A stretch of 64,000 nucleotides of DNA from Herpetosiphon sp042688385 (GTDB taxonomy: Bacteria > Chloroflexota > Chloroflexia > Chloroflexales > Herpetosiphonaceae), in the NCBI RefSeq assembly GCF_042688385.1, contig NZ_JBHUPY010000003.1, forward strand, positions 1-64,000, given 5' to 3'. Of the stretch, positions 48,551 to 56,733 are shown piece by piece. Numbering within the stretch: the stretch's first letter is position 1; each line of letters opens with the position of its first letter. Below the pieces are notes generated by a model. The model did not search any database, was not told the origin of the DNA, and saw only the letters and a program-made list of their open reading frames with translations. A program made the position numbers and the translations under genes.

Positions 48551-49580
48551 GATGAATCTCCAATTCGATCAGCTCATGGGCGGGCCGCGGCTTGATATAA
48601 TCAATCTTTAAGGGCTGTCCAACCAAGGCCAATTGCTCTTCGACCGCCGCCAGCACTTGCTCAGGCGTAATTTCCTGCATACATTGGCGCTCGATTGGGC
48701 AATTCTCCCAGAGCCAGCAGGGCGCACAATTTAATGGTGTGTATAAATTGCTGTTGCAGCTATAGCCCGATTGAAATGGCGCTTCACGGCCGCCAAAAAT
48801 AATCACCGAGCGGCAATCGACAGCTCGTGCCAAGTGCATTTGAAAGCCAACAAAGCCAATAAATAATTGCGCCGCCTGCAAAATTGCTGCTGATTCGCGA
48901 ATACTAGCTTTGCCACGCAAATCAAGCACATGCTCAAGTTTGGGATCGCTAGTCATGCCAAGTTGGACGACGGTAAAGCGTTTAGCTACTTCGTTGACCA
49001 CAAGCTGCATGCGTTCGGGATACCATTCTTTGGTAGCGATTGGATAACGCGCTGCTAAAATTGAGCTTTGTACTACAATATAAGGCTTGGAAATAATATG
49101 TTGTGAACGTTCAGCCTCAGTTAAATGTAGATAAGGCCGGATACCAACTGGATAATCAATGCCTAGCACCGAAGCCATATTTGTAATTAGATGTTGCTGC
49201 GGTGGTAAATCACGGCCTTGCTCTTTAATATGGGTCGTATAATTCAGCCGTTTAAAGGCCATATTATGCTGTTCGATAATGTTGAAATAATAGGGCATAA
49301 CTGGAATAATCCCAGCAACATCGGGATTATGGGCGAATAATTCGGGATTGTTGGTTTGCATCCACAGATCGTTTTCGCCATGCTCGCGTAACGCCCGAAA
49401 AATCGCTGTACACAATAATTGATCGCCAAGGCCGCCACCAAAGCCTAGTACTCGCTTGATTATTAGCTTGCGCACGTGTAAATTTAAATGCCACCAGCGT
49501 GGTATGAATTTACTTTGCCAATCGTAGCGCAATCGGCGCTGAACTCGCGCTAAAAATGAAATTTGGTTTGGATCTGCCAC
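48543..49580 (-). CDS. family 9 glycosyltransferase (heptosyltransferase-like)
   Basis: 345 residues. GT9 features: I-I-K-R-V-L-G-F-G-G-G-L-G-D-Q-L-L near the start, V-V-Q-S-S-I-L, V-V-Q-L-G-M and a C-terminal F-I-G-F-V-G-F-Q-M-H-L-A-R-A-V. A Cys-rich patch (N-C-A-P-C-W-L-W-E-N-C-P-I-E-R-Q-C) resembles that of many GT9 proteins. Together with the heptose-kinase-like gene it suggests a heptose-containing glycan. The start is GTG; it follows the GT4 stop by two bases. Confidence 0.88.
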   Translation of the reverse strand: MADPNQISFLARVQRRLRYDWQSKFIPRWWHLNLHVRKLIIKRVLGFGGGLGDQLLCTAIFRALREHGENDLWMQTNNPELFAHNPDVAGIIPVMPYYFNIIEQHNMAFKRLNYTTHIKEQGRDLPPQQHLITNMASVLGIDYPVGIRPYLHLTEAERSQHIISKPYIVVQSSILAARYPIATKEWYPERMQLVVNEVAKRFTVVQLGMTSDPKLEHVLDLRGKASIRESAAILQAAQLFIGFVGFQMHLARAVDCRSVIIFGGREAPFQSGYSCNSNLYTPLNCAPCWLWENCPIERQCMQEITPEQVLAAVEEQLALVGQPLKIDYIKPRPAHELIELEIHRA

Positions 49581-49582
49581 AA

Positions 49583-50833
49583 CTAGGCCTCAATTTTCTC
49601 AGGCACTGCTTGGTTACAGGCAGCGTAGAGCGCTGCTTCAACCCGATCGATCATCGTGGTCATGCGAAACTCGCGATCAACAATCGCGGTCGCTTGCTGG
49701 CGCAGTTTGTCAGCTAAGGCTGGTTGGGTGAATAACGTGGCAATATGGGCTGCGCAGCTAGCTGCATCATCGCGAGCAAAGACCATGCCAGTTTCTTCGT
49801 GCTTGATAATTTCGGTCGTGCCGCCAGTATCCGAGGCCACCACCACCAAGCCCATTGCCAGTGCCTCGACGACGCTGATGCTAAATGGCTCATCCCAGCG
49901 TGATGGGAAAATCAGAATATCGTGGTTAGCGTAAATGTCGGGCAGTTCTTGGCGTGGTAATTTGCCGCGCCAATCAACGCTTTGGCTGATGCCCAGTGTT
50001 TCGGCGTAGCGCTGCATGTCGCTGGTATATTCTGCAGAAAGCCCAGCGCCCACAATCGAGAGTGTTGCTTGTGCGAAGCCATGGTTTTGTTGCACCAAGG
50101 CAAAGGCTTCGAGCAAGGTTTCCATGCCTTTGTGGCCAGAAATTTGGCCAACGAATAACAGTCGTTGGCCCATCGGTGCTGAGCGTTCGCGGCGCACAAA
50201 TAAATCGTAATCAACGCCCCAACGAATAACGTGAGTGTTGGGCATGGGGCCGATTGGCTGGGTTTGCTTGAGCAAAAAGTCGCTGGCAAAAATCGCATTG
50301 GCATAGCTAATGGGCAGATGATTGCGAAAGCCTGTTTTGCGTCCAAGCTTCCAGCCCAGCAGTTTGCGCCCAAGCCAACGCAACGGATGGCGCGGCATAT
50401 AGTGCCATGGATCGAAAATGCCAATCCGAATTGGCCAGTGATCGGAGATGAAAAAGACGGTGCGATAGCCTTGATCTTGCAGCATACGCACTGCCGACAT
50501 CGACGCTTGATAGAAGCTCCACACAAACACAATATCGGGCTTTAGCTCTTTGACAAGCTCTAAAATCCGTGGTTGGTTATGCATTTCGCGTTCGTATAAA
50601 CGCCGTTGATGGGCTAAAGTAGTTTGGGCAACGGGATGGACATCTATTGTTAGCGATCGTTCGATATACGTATCGATTACTGGTTGATCAAGACCATAGG
50701 TGCTTGTTAAAACGTGAATGCTATGTCCACGTTTTTGAAGCCCTTCGACAACATCTTTGCATCCGATTTCATAGCCACCAATATAATAAGGCGGGTATAA
50801 GCTAGTTAGTACTAGGATTTTTAGCTGCGGCAT
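49583..50833 (-). CDS. family 4 glycosyltransferase
   Basis: 416 residues. The N-terminus has S-L-Y-P-P-Y-Y-I-G-G-Y-E, the middle L-L-F-V-G-Q-I-S-G-H-K-G, and the donor-site motif P-S-R-W-D-E-P-F-S-I-S-V-V-E-A-L-A-M-G with the E-x7-E pair. AAAGGAAC seven bases before ATG 50833; the ATG shares one base with the Wzt stop (TAATG). It belongs to the glycan operon. Confidence 0.9.
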   Translation of the reverse strand: MPQLKILVLTSLYPPYYIGGYEIGCKDVVEGLQKRGHSIHVLTSTYGLDQPVIDTYIERSLTIDVHPVAQTTLAHQRRLYEREMHNQPRILELVKELKPDIVFVWSFYQASMSAVRMLQDQGYRTVFFISDHWPIRIGIFDPWHYMPRHPLRWLGRKLLGWKLGRKTGFRNHLPISYANAIFASDFLLKQTQPIGPMPNTHVIRWGVDYDLFVRRERSAPMGQRLLFVGQISGHKGMETLLEAFALVQQNHGFAQATLSIVGAGLSAEYTSDMQRYAETLGISQSVDWRGKLPRQELPDIYANHDILIFPSRWDEPFSISVVEALAMGLVVVASDTGGTTEIIKHEETGMVFARDDAASCAAHIATLFTQPALADKLRQQATAIVDREFRMTTMIDRVEAALYAACNQAVPEKIEA

Positions 50834-52116
50834 TAATCGAGTTCCTTTGTGGCATCCTGAGTCCATTGCCATCGACCTTCTAGTCGAACGCTACCAGCAT
50901 AATCTAAACGGCTCATTGAGGCTGGTGTCGTTGGGCCAGGCAAAATTTCTATCTGAGCACACCCAGGGAGGTAATCTAAGGCATTACCATCACCAGAGCG
51001 TGAGCCTACATCAAGCAAATAGATGCCAGGTTGCAGTTGTAGCGTATCTATTATGACGTGAGCTTGACCTTTATTTCCCCCGTGAATAGTGTAGCGAGAG
51101 GAATATAAATCACTATCGATAGAAAGTAAACGTGTACCTTCAAGTGACGATAAACCAAATCCAAAAGAAACGCCGTAGACTGTACTATAGGCTTCATAAT
51201 TGAAACTGACATTAAGCGGTTGACCATGAAGAATTGGCTCACCATTATTAAAAGTGAGTTCGGTTATTTTGAGCCGTTTGCCAAAATCATATTGGCGAGT
51301 TGCCTCGCTCAAATCAACGCGCGAGCTGCTTGAGGTCACAGTTTCCATCAAATATTCATTGACGATTGAGGCCGATGGGCCATCTTTGAGCACTGTGCCT
51401 TTGTTGAGCCAAATAACGCGTTGACATAAGCTGCGAATTGCTGCCATATTGTGGCTAACAAACAGCACCGTGCGGCCATTCTGGGCAACTTCGCCCATTT
51501 TGCCCAAGCATTTCTTTTGAAACTGGGCATCGCCAACCGCCAACACCTCATCGACGATCAGAATTTCTGGCTCAAGGTGGGCGGCAACCGCAAAGGCCAA
51601 GCGCAAATACATGCCGCTGGAATAATGCTTAACCATCGTATCGATAAATTGCTCAACTTCAGCAAACGCCACAATTTCATCGAATTTGCGGTTAATTTCG
51701 GCGCGACTCATGCCCAAAATCGCGCCGTTGAGATACATATTCTCGCGGCCTGTGAGGTCGGGATGAAAGCCCGTGCCAACTTCAAGCAAGGTGCCAACTC
51801 GCCCACGAATCATGGCCGAGCCAGCGGTTGGCTCGGTGATGCGCGAAAGCACTTTTAACAAGGTGCTTTTGCCAGCGCCGTTATGCCCAATAATCCCCAC
51901 AACCTCGCCTTGATTGACATCAAACGAGACATCGCGCAACGCCCAAAACTCTTTGGTTGCGGCTTGGGTTCCTTGGCCACGCAGCGCCGAACGCAAACGC
52001 CTGGCTGGCGCAAGCATGGCATCGGACACAGTTTCGCGAAAGGTTTTCTGAAACGAATTCGCCCCAATGCGAAATTGCTTACTTAAATGCTCGACCTGAA
52101 TCGCAATCTCGCTCAT
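50833..52116 (-). CDS. wzt: polysaccharide ABC transporter ATP-binding protein (Wzt-type)
   Basis: 427 residues. The ABC domain (about 1-245) has Walker A G-H-N-G-A-G-K-S-T, a signature H-Y-S-S-G-M-Y-L-R-L-A and Walker B I-L-I-V-D-E-V-L-A-V-G-D as in Wzt/TagH. The C-terminal domain (about 275-415) is a beta-sandwich of the Wzt_C type that in O-antigen systems recognises the capped end of the polymer. With the permease encoded two bases upstream it exports the finished glycan across the membrane. Confidence 0.94.
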   Translation of the reverse strand: MSEIAIQVEHLSKQFRIGANSFQKTFRETVSDAMLAPARRLRSALRGQGTQAATKEFWALRDVSFDVNQGEVVGIIGHNGAGKSTLLKVLSRITEPTAGSAMIRGRVGTLLEVGTGFHPDLTGRENMYLNGAILGMSRAEINRKFDEIVAFAEVEQFIDTMVKHYSSGMYLRLAFAVAAHLEPEILIVDEVLAVGDAQFQKKCLGKMGEVAQNGRTVLFVSHNMAAIRSLCQRVIWLNKGTVLKDGPSASIVNEYLMETVTSSSSRVDLSEATRQYDFGKRLKITELTFNNGEPILHGQPLNVSFNYEAYSTVYGVSFGFGLSSLEGTRLLSIDSDLYSSRYTIHGGNKGQAHVIIDTLQLQPGIYLLDVGSRSGDGNALDYLPGCAQIEILPGPTTPASMSRLDYAGSVRLEGRWQWTQDATKELD

Positions 52117-52118
52117 TG

Positions 52119-53009
52119 TTACACCATATCTGCAAATTGTTTTTCAATGCGGCGGAAATATAACGCTCCGGTAACCATCAGGAAAAGGGCAATGCCAACC
52201 GATGGCAGCATCGTTGACCAGGTGATTTGGCCAGTGCCAAGCAGCGACCAACGAAAGCCATCGATTACGCCAGCCATTGGATTTAGCCCATACACCCAGC
52301 GCCATTGGCTGGGAATTAAGCTGCTAGAGTAGGCCACCGGGCTGCCATATTGCCAAAGCTGCGCCATAAACGGAATGACGTAGCGAATATCACGAAACTG
52401 CACATTTAATGCAGATAACCATAAACTTACCCCTAAGCCCGTGATAATCACCAATAAAATGAAGAGTGGTAGTGCCAGCATGCGGATGCTTGGCGTAATA
52501 TCAAACCACAGCAACATTCCAAACATCACCACAAAGGCAATCGCAAAATCGACCAAGCCACCGAGGACGGTCGAGATTGGCACGGTTAGGCGGGGGAAAT
52601 AGACTTTTTTGATCAGGTTTGCGTTGCCAACTAGGCTATTTGAGCCTTGACTGAGGGCATTAGCAAACAGCGCCCACGGCACCAGCGCCGTAATCGAAAA
52701 AGCTTCGTAGGCGATGCCATCCGAGGGCAACTTGGCCAGCCTGCCGAAAATCAACGTAAAGACAATCATCGAAAACACTGGTTGGATAATTGCCCATGCT
52801 GCGCCAAGCACTGTCTGTTTATAACGGACTTTGACATCGCGCCAAATCAGAAAAAACAGTAATTCACGGTAGGCCCAAAGTTCGCGCAATTGCAACGAAA
52901 CCCAGCCATTCGATGCTTCTATCCGCGTGATGGAGGTTGTTTGTAACGTCGTGGAGGCTCTTTGCACTGTTTTTCTCACCACACAATGTTTGTTAACAGA
53001 CGAAGCCAT
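52119..53009 (-). CDS. wzm: polysaccharide ABC transporter permease (Wzm-type)
   Basis: Up to 296 residues, an ABC-2 type permease with six membrane helices; I-W-R-D-V-K-V-R-Y-K-Q-T-V-L-G-A-A-W is the hallmark N-terminal coupling stretch, and L-I-K-K-V-Y-F-P-R is also typical. The ATG at 53009 lies inside a TG-C-TATAAT promoter element, so transcripts probably begin after it. The true start may be a GTG at 52967, 52979 or 52982; the first has GGTGAG upstream. It is the first gene of the glycan operon. Confidence 0.92.
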   Translation of the reverse strand: MASSVNKHCVVRKTVQRASTTLQTTSITRIEASNGWVSLQLRELWAYRELLFFLIWRDVKVRYKQTVLGAAWAIIQPVFSMIVFTLIFGRLAKLPSDGIAYEAFSITALVPWALFANALSQGSNSLVGNANLIKKVYFPRLTVPISTVLGGLVDFAIAFVVMFGMLLWFDITPSIRMLALPLFILLVIITGLGVSLWLSALNVQFRDIRYVIPFMAQLWQYGSPVAYSSSLIPSQWRWVYGLNPMAGVIDGFRWSLLGTGQITWSTMLPSVGIALFLMVTGALYFRRIEKQFADMV

Positions 53010-53016
53010 TATAGCA
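53008..53016 (-). promoter_or_regulatory. extended -10 of the glycan operon
   Basis: TG-C-TATAAT on the minus strand (53016 to 53008), overlapping the apparent wzm ATG. No good -35 is seen, as is common for extended -10 promoters. Confidence 0.55.
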
Positions 53017-53059
53017 TATCACGCTTGGCTTGGCAGTTTGTTGGGTTCGGGGATCGGTT

Positions 53060-53470
53060 GTTGGGGGTCGAGGATCAGTTTTGATCCACGAAGAGCACAA
53101 AGAGCACGAAGGCGACATGGCTATGGGCTTTTGGCTCTTGACGTTACCAACCCATGTCCGATAGCCAACAGCTGTAATGGTTCATTGCGTTAACCACCGC
53201 ATGATCCCCTCACCCCAACCCCTCGCCCATCCGATGGGCGAGGGGCTTTAACCGCATGGTGTTGGCGCACTGCGTGTTAAAAAAGGGTCTGCTCCCCTCG
53301 CCCGCGTGCAGTGGGAGAGGGGCTGGGGCAGTAAAGCCACGGTGATACGACTCGACAGCGGAGGCTCCCCTCGCCCGCGTGCAGTGGGAGAGGGGCTGGG
53401 GGTGAGGGAATGAACCATGGTTGCCAACCTAATGAACCATTACAAACAGCCTCTAGCCATCAGCCAACAG
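53060..53470. repeat. repeat-filled intergenic region
   Basis: No gene lies between 53010 and 53495. Present are a 9-mer AAGAGCACA/AAGAGCACG tract (53087-53112), three copies of the CCCTCACCCC...CCCCTCGCCC hairpin family (about 53207-53253, 53297-53330, 53367-53409; the last two share the core GCTCCCCTCGCCCGCGTGC and are near identical) and AACAGCC/AATAGCC-like heptamers (53160-53175, 53440-53475). Confidence 0.8.
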
Positions 53471-53495
53471 CCAAACCTCCTCAATACCAAGGCAG

Positions 53496-54353
53496 CTACT
53501 CATGCTCAGGTTTTGTACCAGTGGCATCAACATAGGCATGAATACGGGGGTAGGTATAGCTATCGGATTCGCTAATGTAAATGGTGCGCAACCCATAGAC
53601 TAAATTATCGGTTTGAATTTGGCTCAACATATCGTGGGCTTTGATGGTTGGGTCGATGCTCTGCCAAATGCGCTCAAAATCGGGCAGTTGCATCAAACTG
53701 GTAATTTTCTCTTGATACCACGATTCAAATTGGCAGGTGCGATTGGCCTGTTGAAAACTATAGACATAGCTACGGGCGACTCGCTCCCATTGCAAACCAC
53801 CTTTATTTAAAAGTTTGCGGGCTGAATAATGCTCATGATCAAACATGAAGTGCAAGATATTGCGATGTTGTTCGGGAATGTTCTCAAAGCGTAGCCCTAA
53901 AAATTGCTGAAAAACATGCACCATCGGTTGATTAATCGCCAACAAATCCCAAACCTGATTAACCAAAAACGCCGGATACACCAAAATATCGAGTAAACTT
54001 TGATATTGGGCAATTTGGGCATCGAGGGCTACCCCGCTGAGAATATCGGGATCTTCTGCATAGCCCGCGCTGCGCAACAGATGGTTGCGCTCATGGGTTG
54101 GACATTCCAACAAACTGGCAATTCCACGCACAACATGCTCGGCGACCTGATTCTTGGCGCGTTGCTCGAGCAGTCGTTTATACGTTGGATATTCGGCCCA
54201 AATTGCTTGTTGGCTAAAAGGATTAGGCTGCTTTTTTTGTTTATTGTGCCAAAGCTGATCTTCAAAGGCGCGCTTGCGTTGAATCCGAATAGTTTCGGCA
54301 GCGGCAATAAAGGCGGCGTTGATTTGTCCAGCCCGATCGTTAATTTTCGTCAT
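53496..54353 (-). CDS. MmyB-like transcriptional regulator
   Basis: 285 residues. The C-terminal two thirds follow the MmyB ligand-binding pattern: L-L-D-I-L-V-Y-P-A-F-L-V-N-Q-V-W-D-L-L-A-I-N, I-L-H-F-M-F-D-H-E-H, and W-E-R-V-A-R-S-Y-V, a PAS-like fold that binds fatty acids in related proteins. The N-terminal HTH is unusual: a Lys/Arg/Gln-rich stretch of 60 residues precedes a helical region (A-E-H-V-V-R-G-I-A-S-L-L) that may serve as the HTH. Divergent from the choice-of-anchor-Q gene. Confidence 0.75.
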   Translation of the reverse strand: MTKINDRAGQINAAFIAAAETIRIQRKRAFEDQLWHNKQKKQPNPFSQQAIWAEYPTYKRLLEQRAKNQVAEHVVRGIASLLECPTHERNHLLRSAGYAEDPDILSGVALDAQIAQYQSLLDILVYPAFLVNQVWDLLAINQPMVHVFQQFLGLRFENIPEQHRNILHFMFDHEHYSARKLLNKGGLQWERVARSYVYSFQQANRTCQFESWYQEKITSLMQLPDFERIWQSIDPTIKAHDMLSQIQTDNLVYGLRTIYISESDSYTYPRIHAYVDATGTKPEHE

Positions 54354-54545
54354 TGCTTCTTTGCCTTTTTCAAGGATAAACCCCCTTTTTTGATGCTATC
54401 AAGCCTTTGAAACAATGTCAAGCTAGCTTGATTTAGCGTAACAAAACCCTAGACAAATATCTAGCCAAATAGTTGCGAAGCCGCTATGCTAGGTCGTAGA
54501 AGGTCGCCATATGCATCAGTTTGTGGGAGAGTTGAGCAGATACGG

Positions 54546-54577
54546 CAGGATTGACATATTGGGGTATGTCAATCCTG
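54546..54577. other. perfect 13-bp hairpin between divergent genes
   Basis: CAGGATTGACATA (54546-54558) and TATGTCAATCCTG (54565-54577) are perfect complements around a TTGGGG loop. No T-tract follows, and the flanking genes point away from it, so it is not a terminator of either. It is the main feature of the 371-bp gap from 54354 to 54724. Confidence 0.7.
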
Positions 54578-54724
54578 TTGCTATTTAAACTCGCTTAATT
54601 GCGCCAAGCAGCGTAAGATTGTTGCTAGCGACTGCTCATTTGTTACAACTCCTAAATTTAACGTTAAACCCGAATTTCAGCCCTTGAATGCTTGGGTGCT
54701 AGGCAACGTATGCATGAGGTGGCT

Positions 54725-56545
54725 ATGAACGACCATTTTCAGCGTCAGTTTGTTGGATTTCGGCGGATGCGAAGCGCATGCTCATTGCTGCTGCTTATGA
54801 GTTTGCTTTGGCTCAATTCGCTTGGCAATGGCTTGGTGAAGCAAGGATTTGCCCAACATAATCCCAATTCGCCGCAGTGCCTTGGCCCAGAAATGACCGT
54901 CACCAGCGCCGCCGATGCTGGCCCAGGCTCGTTGCGCCAAGCACTTGCTGATGTATGCGACGCTGGCTTGATTAACTTTGATAGTGCTAAAAGCATTCAT
55001 TTGGCCAGCACTCTGAGTTTGAATCAACAGGTAACGATTGCTGGTGCTGAACATAATGTTGTAATTAGTGGTGATAGCGACCAAAATGGGATTGCTGATG
55101 TGCAACCATTTTTGCTTACCAGCACTGCTAGCGTGACCATGAGCAACCTGATGATTGTTCATGGCACGGCAACCAGCGGTGGCGCGATTCAAAATCAAGG
55201 CCAGCTTTGGCTTGAATCCGTTCGCTTGGTTGATAATCATTCAACTGCTACGGTTAATGGCCAAGGTGGTGGTGGCCTCTACAACACTGGTTGGGCAAGC
55301 TTACGCAATTGTGTTATCGAGCAGAATACGGCGGCTCGTGGCGCTGGAATTATGGTTGCCAATGGCGGCAAGCTCCAAATCGAGGATTGTATTATTCGCA
55401 CGAACATTGCCTCGACTGCTGGCGGTGGCTTGCTGAATGCCCTAGGTGGCACGATTGCAATTGTTGATACCGCAATTTTGAGCAACACCGCCTCGATTGG
55501 TGGCGGCTTACGCAACACTGGCGCAACTACCACGATGCAGAATGTGCTGCTGCAAGCCAATCAGGCAACCAATGCTGGCGGGGCAATTAATAGCAACGGG
55601 GTATTAACAATTACCCAAAGCTTGTTGCAGGGCAATATTGTCGATGGAGTGCAAGGGCTTGGTGCTGGTGGCGCAATTCAGCTAGAGGCTGCTAGTAGCC
55701 GCACCACATTAATCAATGTGACGCTGAGCGCCAATCAAGCTAATGGTGGCAGCGATGCTGGCGGCGGAGCAATTATGCACTACGATGGCACGCTCAACAT
55801 CATCAACAGCACAATTGCCGATAACCAGACAATTGGTTTGAATGGCGCAGGAATTCGCCAAGTTGCTGGGACGGTCACACTCGTCAATTCATTGATCAGC
55901 AATAATCGTAAAAATGGCTTGGCCAACGATTTGGCGGGCAACTTCGTTTCTGGCGATTACAATTTGCTTGGCGATGTGAGCGCTGCGAGTTTAAGCGGCT
56001 CGACGACCAACACATTAACCAACACAGCGCCATTGCTCGCTCCATTGGCCAATTACGGTGGTTCAACTGCCAGCTATGCGTTATTGCCTGGGAGTCCTGC
56101 AATCGATGCTGCTGGTGCTACGAACTGCCCAAGCAACGATCAACGTGGGATTGCGCGCACTACAAACTGCGATATTGGCGCGTTTGAATCACAAGGATTT
56201 CGCCTAACTTTGGTGAGCGGCGACCAACAAACGACCCTCACCAACACGCCATTTGCTGCGCCGCTGGTTTTTTCGATTACGGCGAATGCTGCTGAAGAGC
56301 CAGTTGGCCCTGGTGGTTTGATTCACTTAACTGCGCCAACCACTGGGGCTAGCATTTCCCCAGCTACGGTAACTATCCCAACTACTAGCAATGGCATGCA
56401 CAGCGTTATGCTCGCTGCCAACGCTGTGGCGGGCAGCTATCAAGTTTTGGTTAGTGCGCGTGGCGTAATCAGCCCATTAATTGCTAATCTGAGCCAGCGC
56501 CAGCAAAACTATGCTGTTTTGTTACCGTTTGTGGTTCGTCAATAA
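54725..56545 (+). CDS. secreted choice-of-anchor-Q beta-helix protein
   Basis: 606 residues. A signal peptide (hydrophobic C-S-L-L-L-L-M-S-L-L-W-L) is followed by a right-handed parallel beta-helix (about 80-430) with regular G-G-G-L/A-I-x-N turns and N-S-T-I/N-V-T-L rungs. The choice-of-anchor-Q block follows (N-Y-G-G-S-T-A-S-Y-A-L-L-P-G-S-P-A-I-D-A, then D-Q-R-G-I-A-R and C-D-I-G-A-F-E). A beta domain of about 95 residues leads to the tail Y-A-V-L-L-P-F-V-V-R-Q. Choice-of-anchor domains are known for sitting upstream of C-terminal surface-sorting signals, which supports reading the LP tail as one. GAGG five to six bases before ATG 54725. Confidence 0.87.
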   Translation: MNDHFQRQFVGFRRMRSACSLLLLMSLLWLNSLGNGLVKQGFAQHNPNSPQCLGPEMTVTSAADAGPGSLRQALADVCDAGLINFDSAKSIHLASTLSLNQQVTIAGAEHNVVISGDSDQNGIADVQPFLLTSTASVTMSNLMIVHGTATSGGAIQNQGQLWLESVRLVDNHSTATVNGQGGGGLYNTGWASLRNCVIEQNTAARGAGIMVANGGKLQIEDCIIRTNIASTAGGGLLNALGGTIAIVDTAILSNTASIGGGLRNTGATTTMQNVLLQANQATNAGGAINSNGVLTITQSLLQGNIVDGVQGLGAGGAIQLEAASSRTTLINVTLSANQANGGSDAGGGAIMHYDGTLNIINSTIADNQTIGLNGAGIRQVAGTVTLVNSLISNNRKNGLANDLAGNFVSGDYNLLGDVSAASLSGSTTNTLTNTAPLLAPLANYGGSTASYALLPGSPAIDAAGATNCPSNDQRGIARTTNCDIGAFESQGFRLTLVSGDQQTTLTNTPFAAPLVFSITANAAEEPVGPGGLIHLTAPTTGASISPATVTIPTTSNGMHSVMLAANAVAGSYQVLVSARGVISPLIANLSQRQQNYAVLLPFVVRQ

Positions 56546-56572
56546 GCCTCTGCTGATTACTCTCAGTCAACG

Positions 56573-56606
56573 CCCCTCGCCTGCATAGCGTGAGCGAGGG
56601 GTTTTT
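56573..56606 (+). terminator. Rho-independent terminator (REP-like)
   Basis: CCCCTCGC (56573-56580) pairs with GCGAGGGG (56594-56601), followed by five T, 27 bases after the preceding stop. It is a shortened member of the CCCCTCGCCC hairpin family. Confidence 0.85.
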
Positions 56607-56733
56607 CCTGTGCTGAATTTTATGTTTGGTGAGCTATTTCTGCTGCTGACATCAGTTGGTAATCTGCATAGATAGCATTTTGCTGCGCTGCACGCTAGGC
56701 TGATAGCAGTTTTTGTATGCAGGAGTTTGGTCT

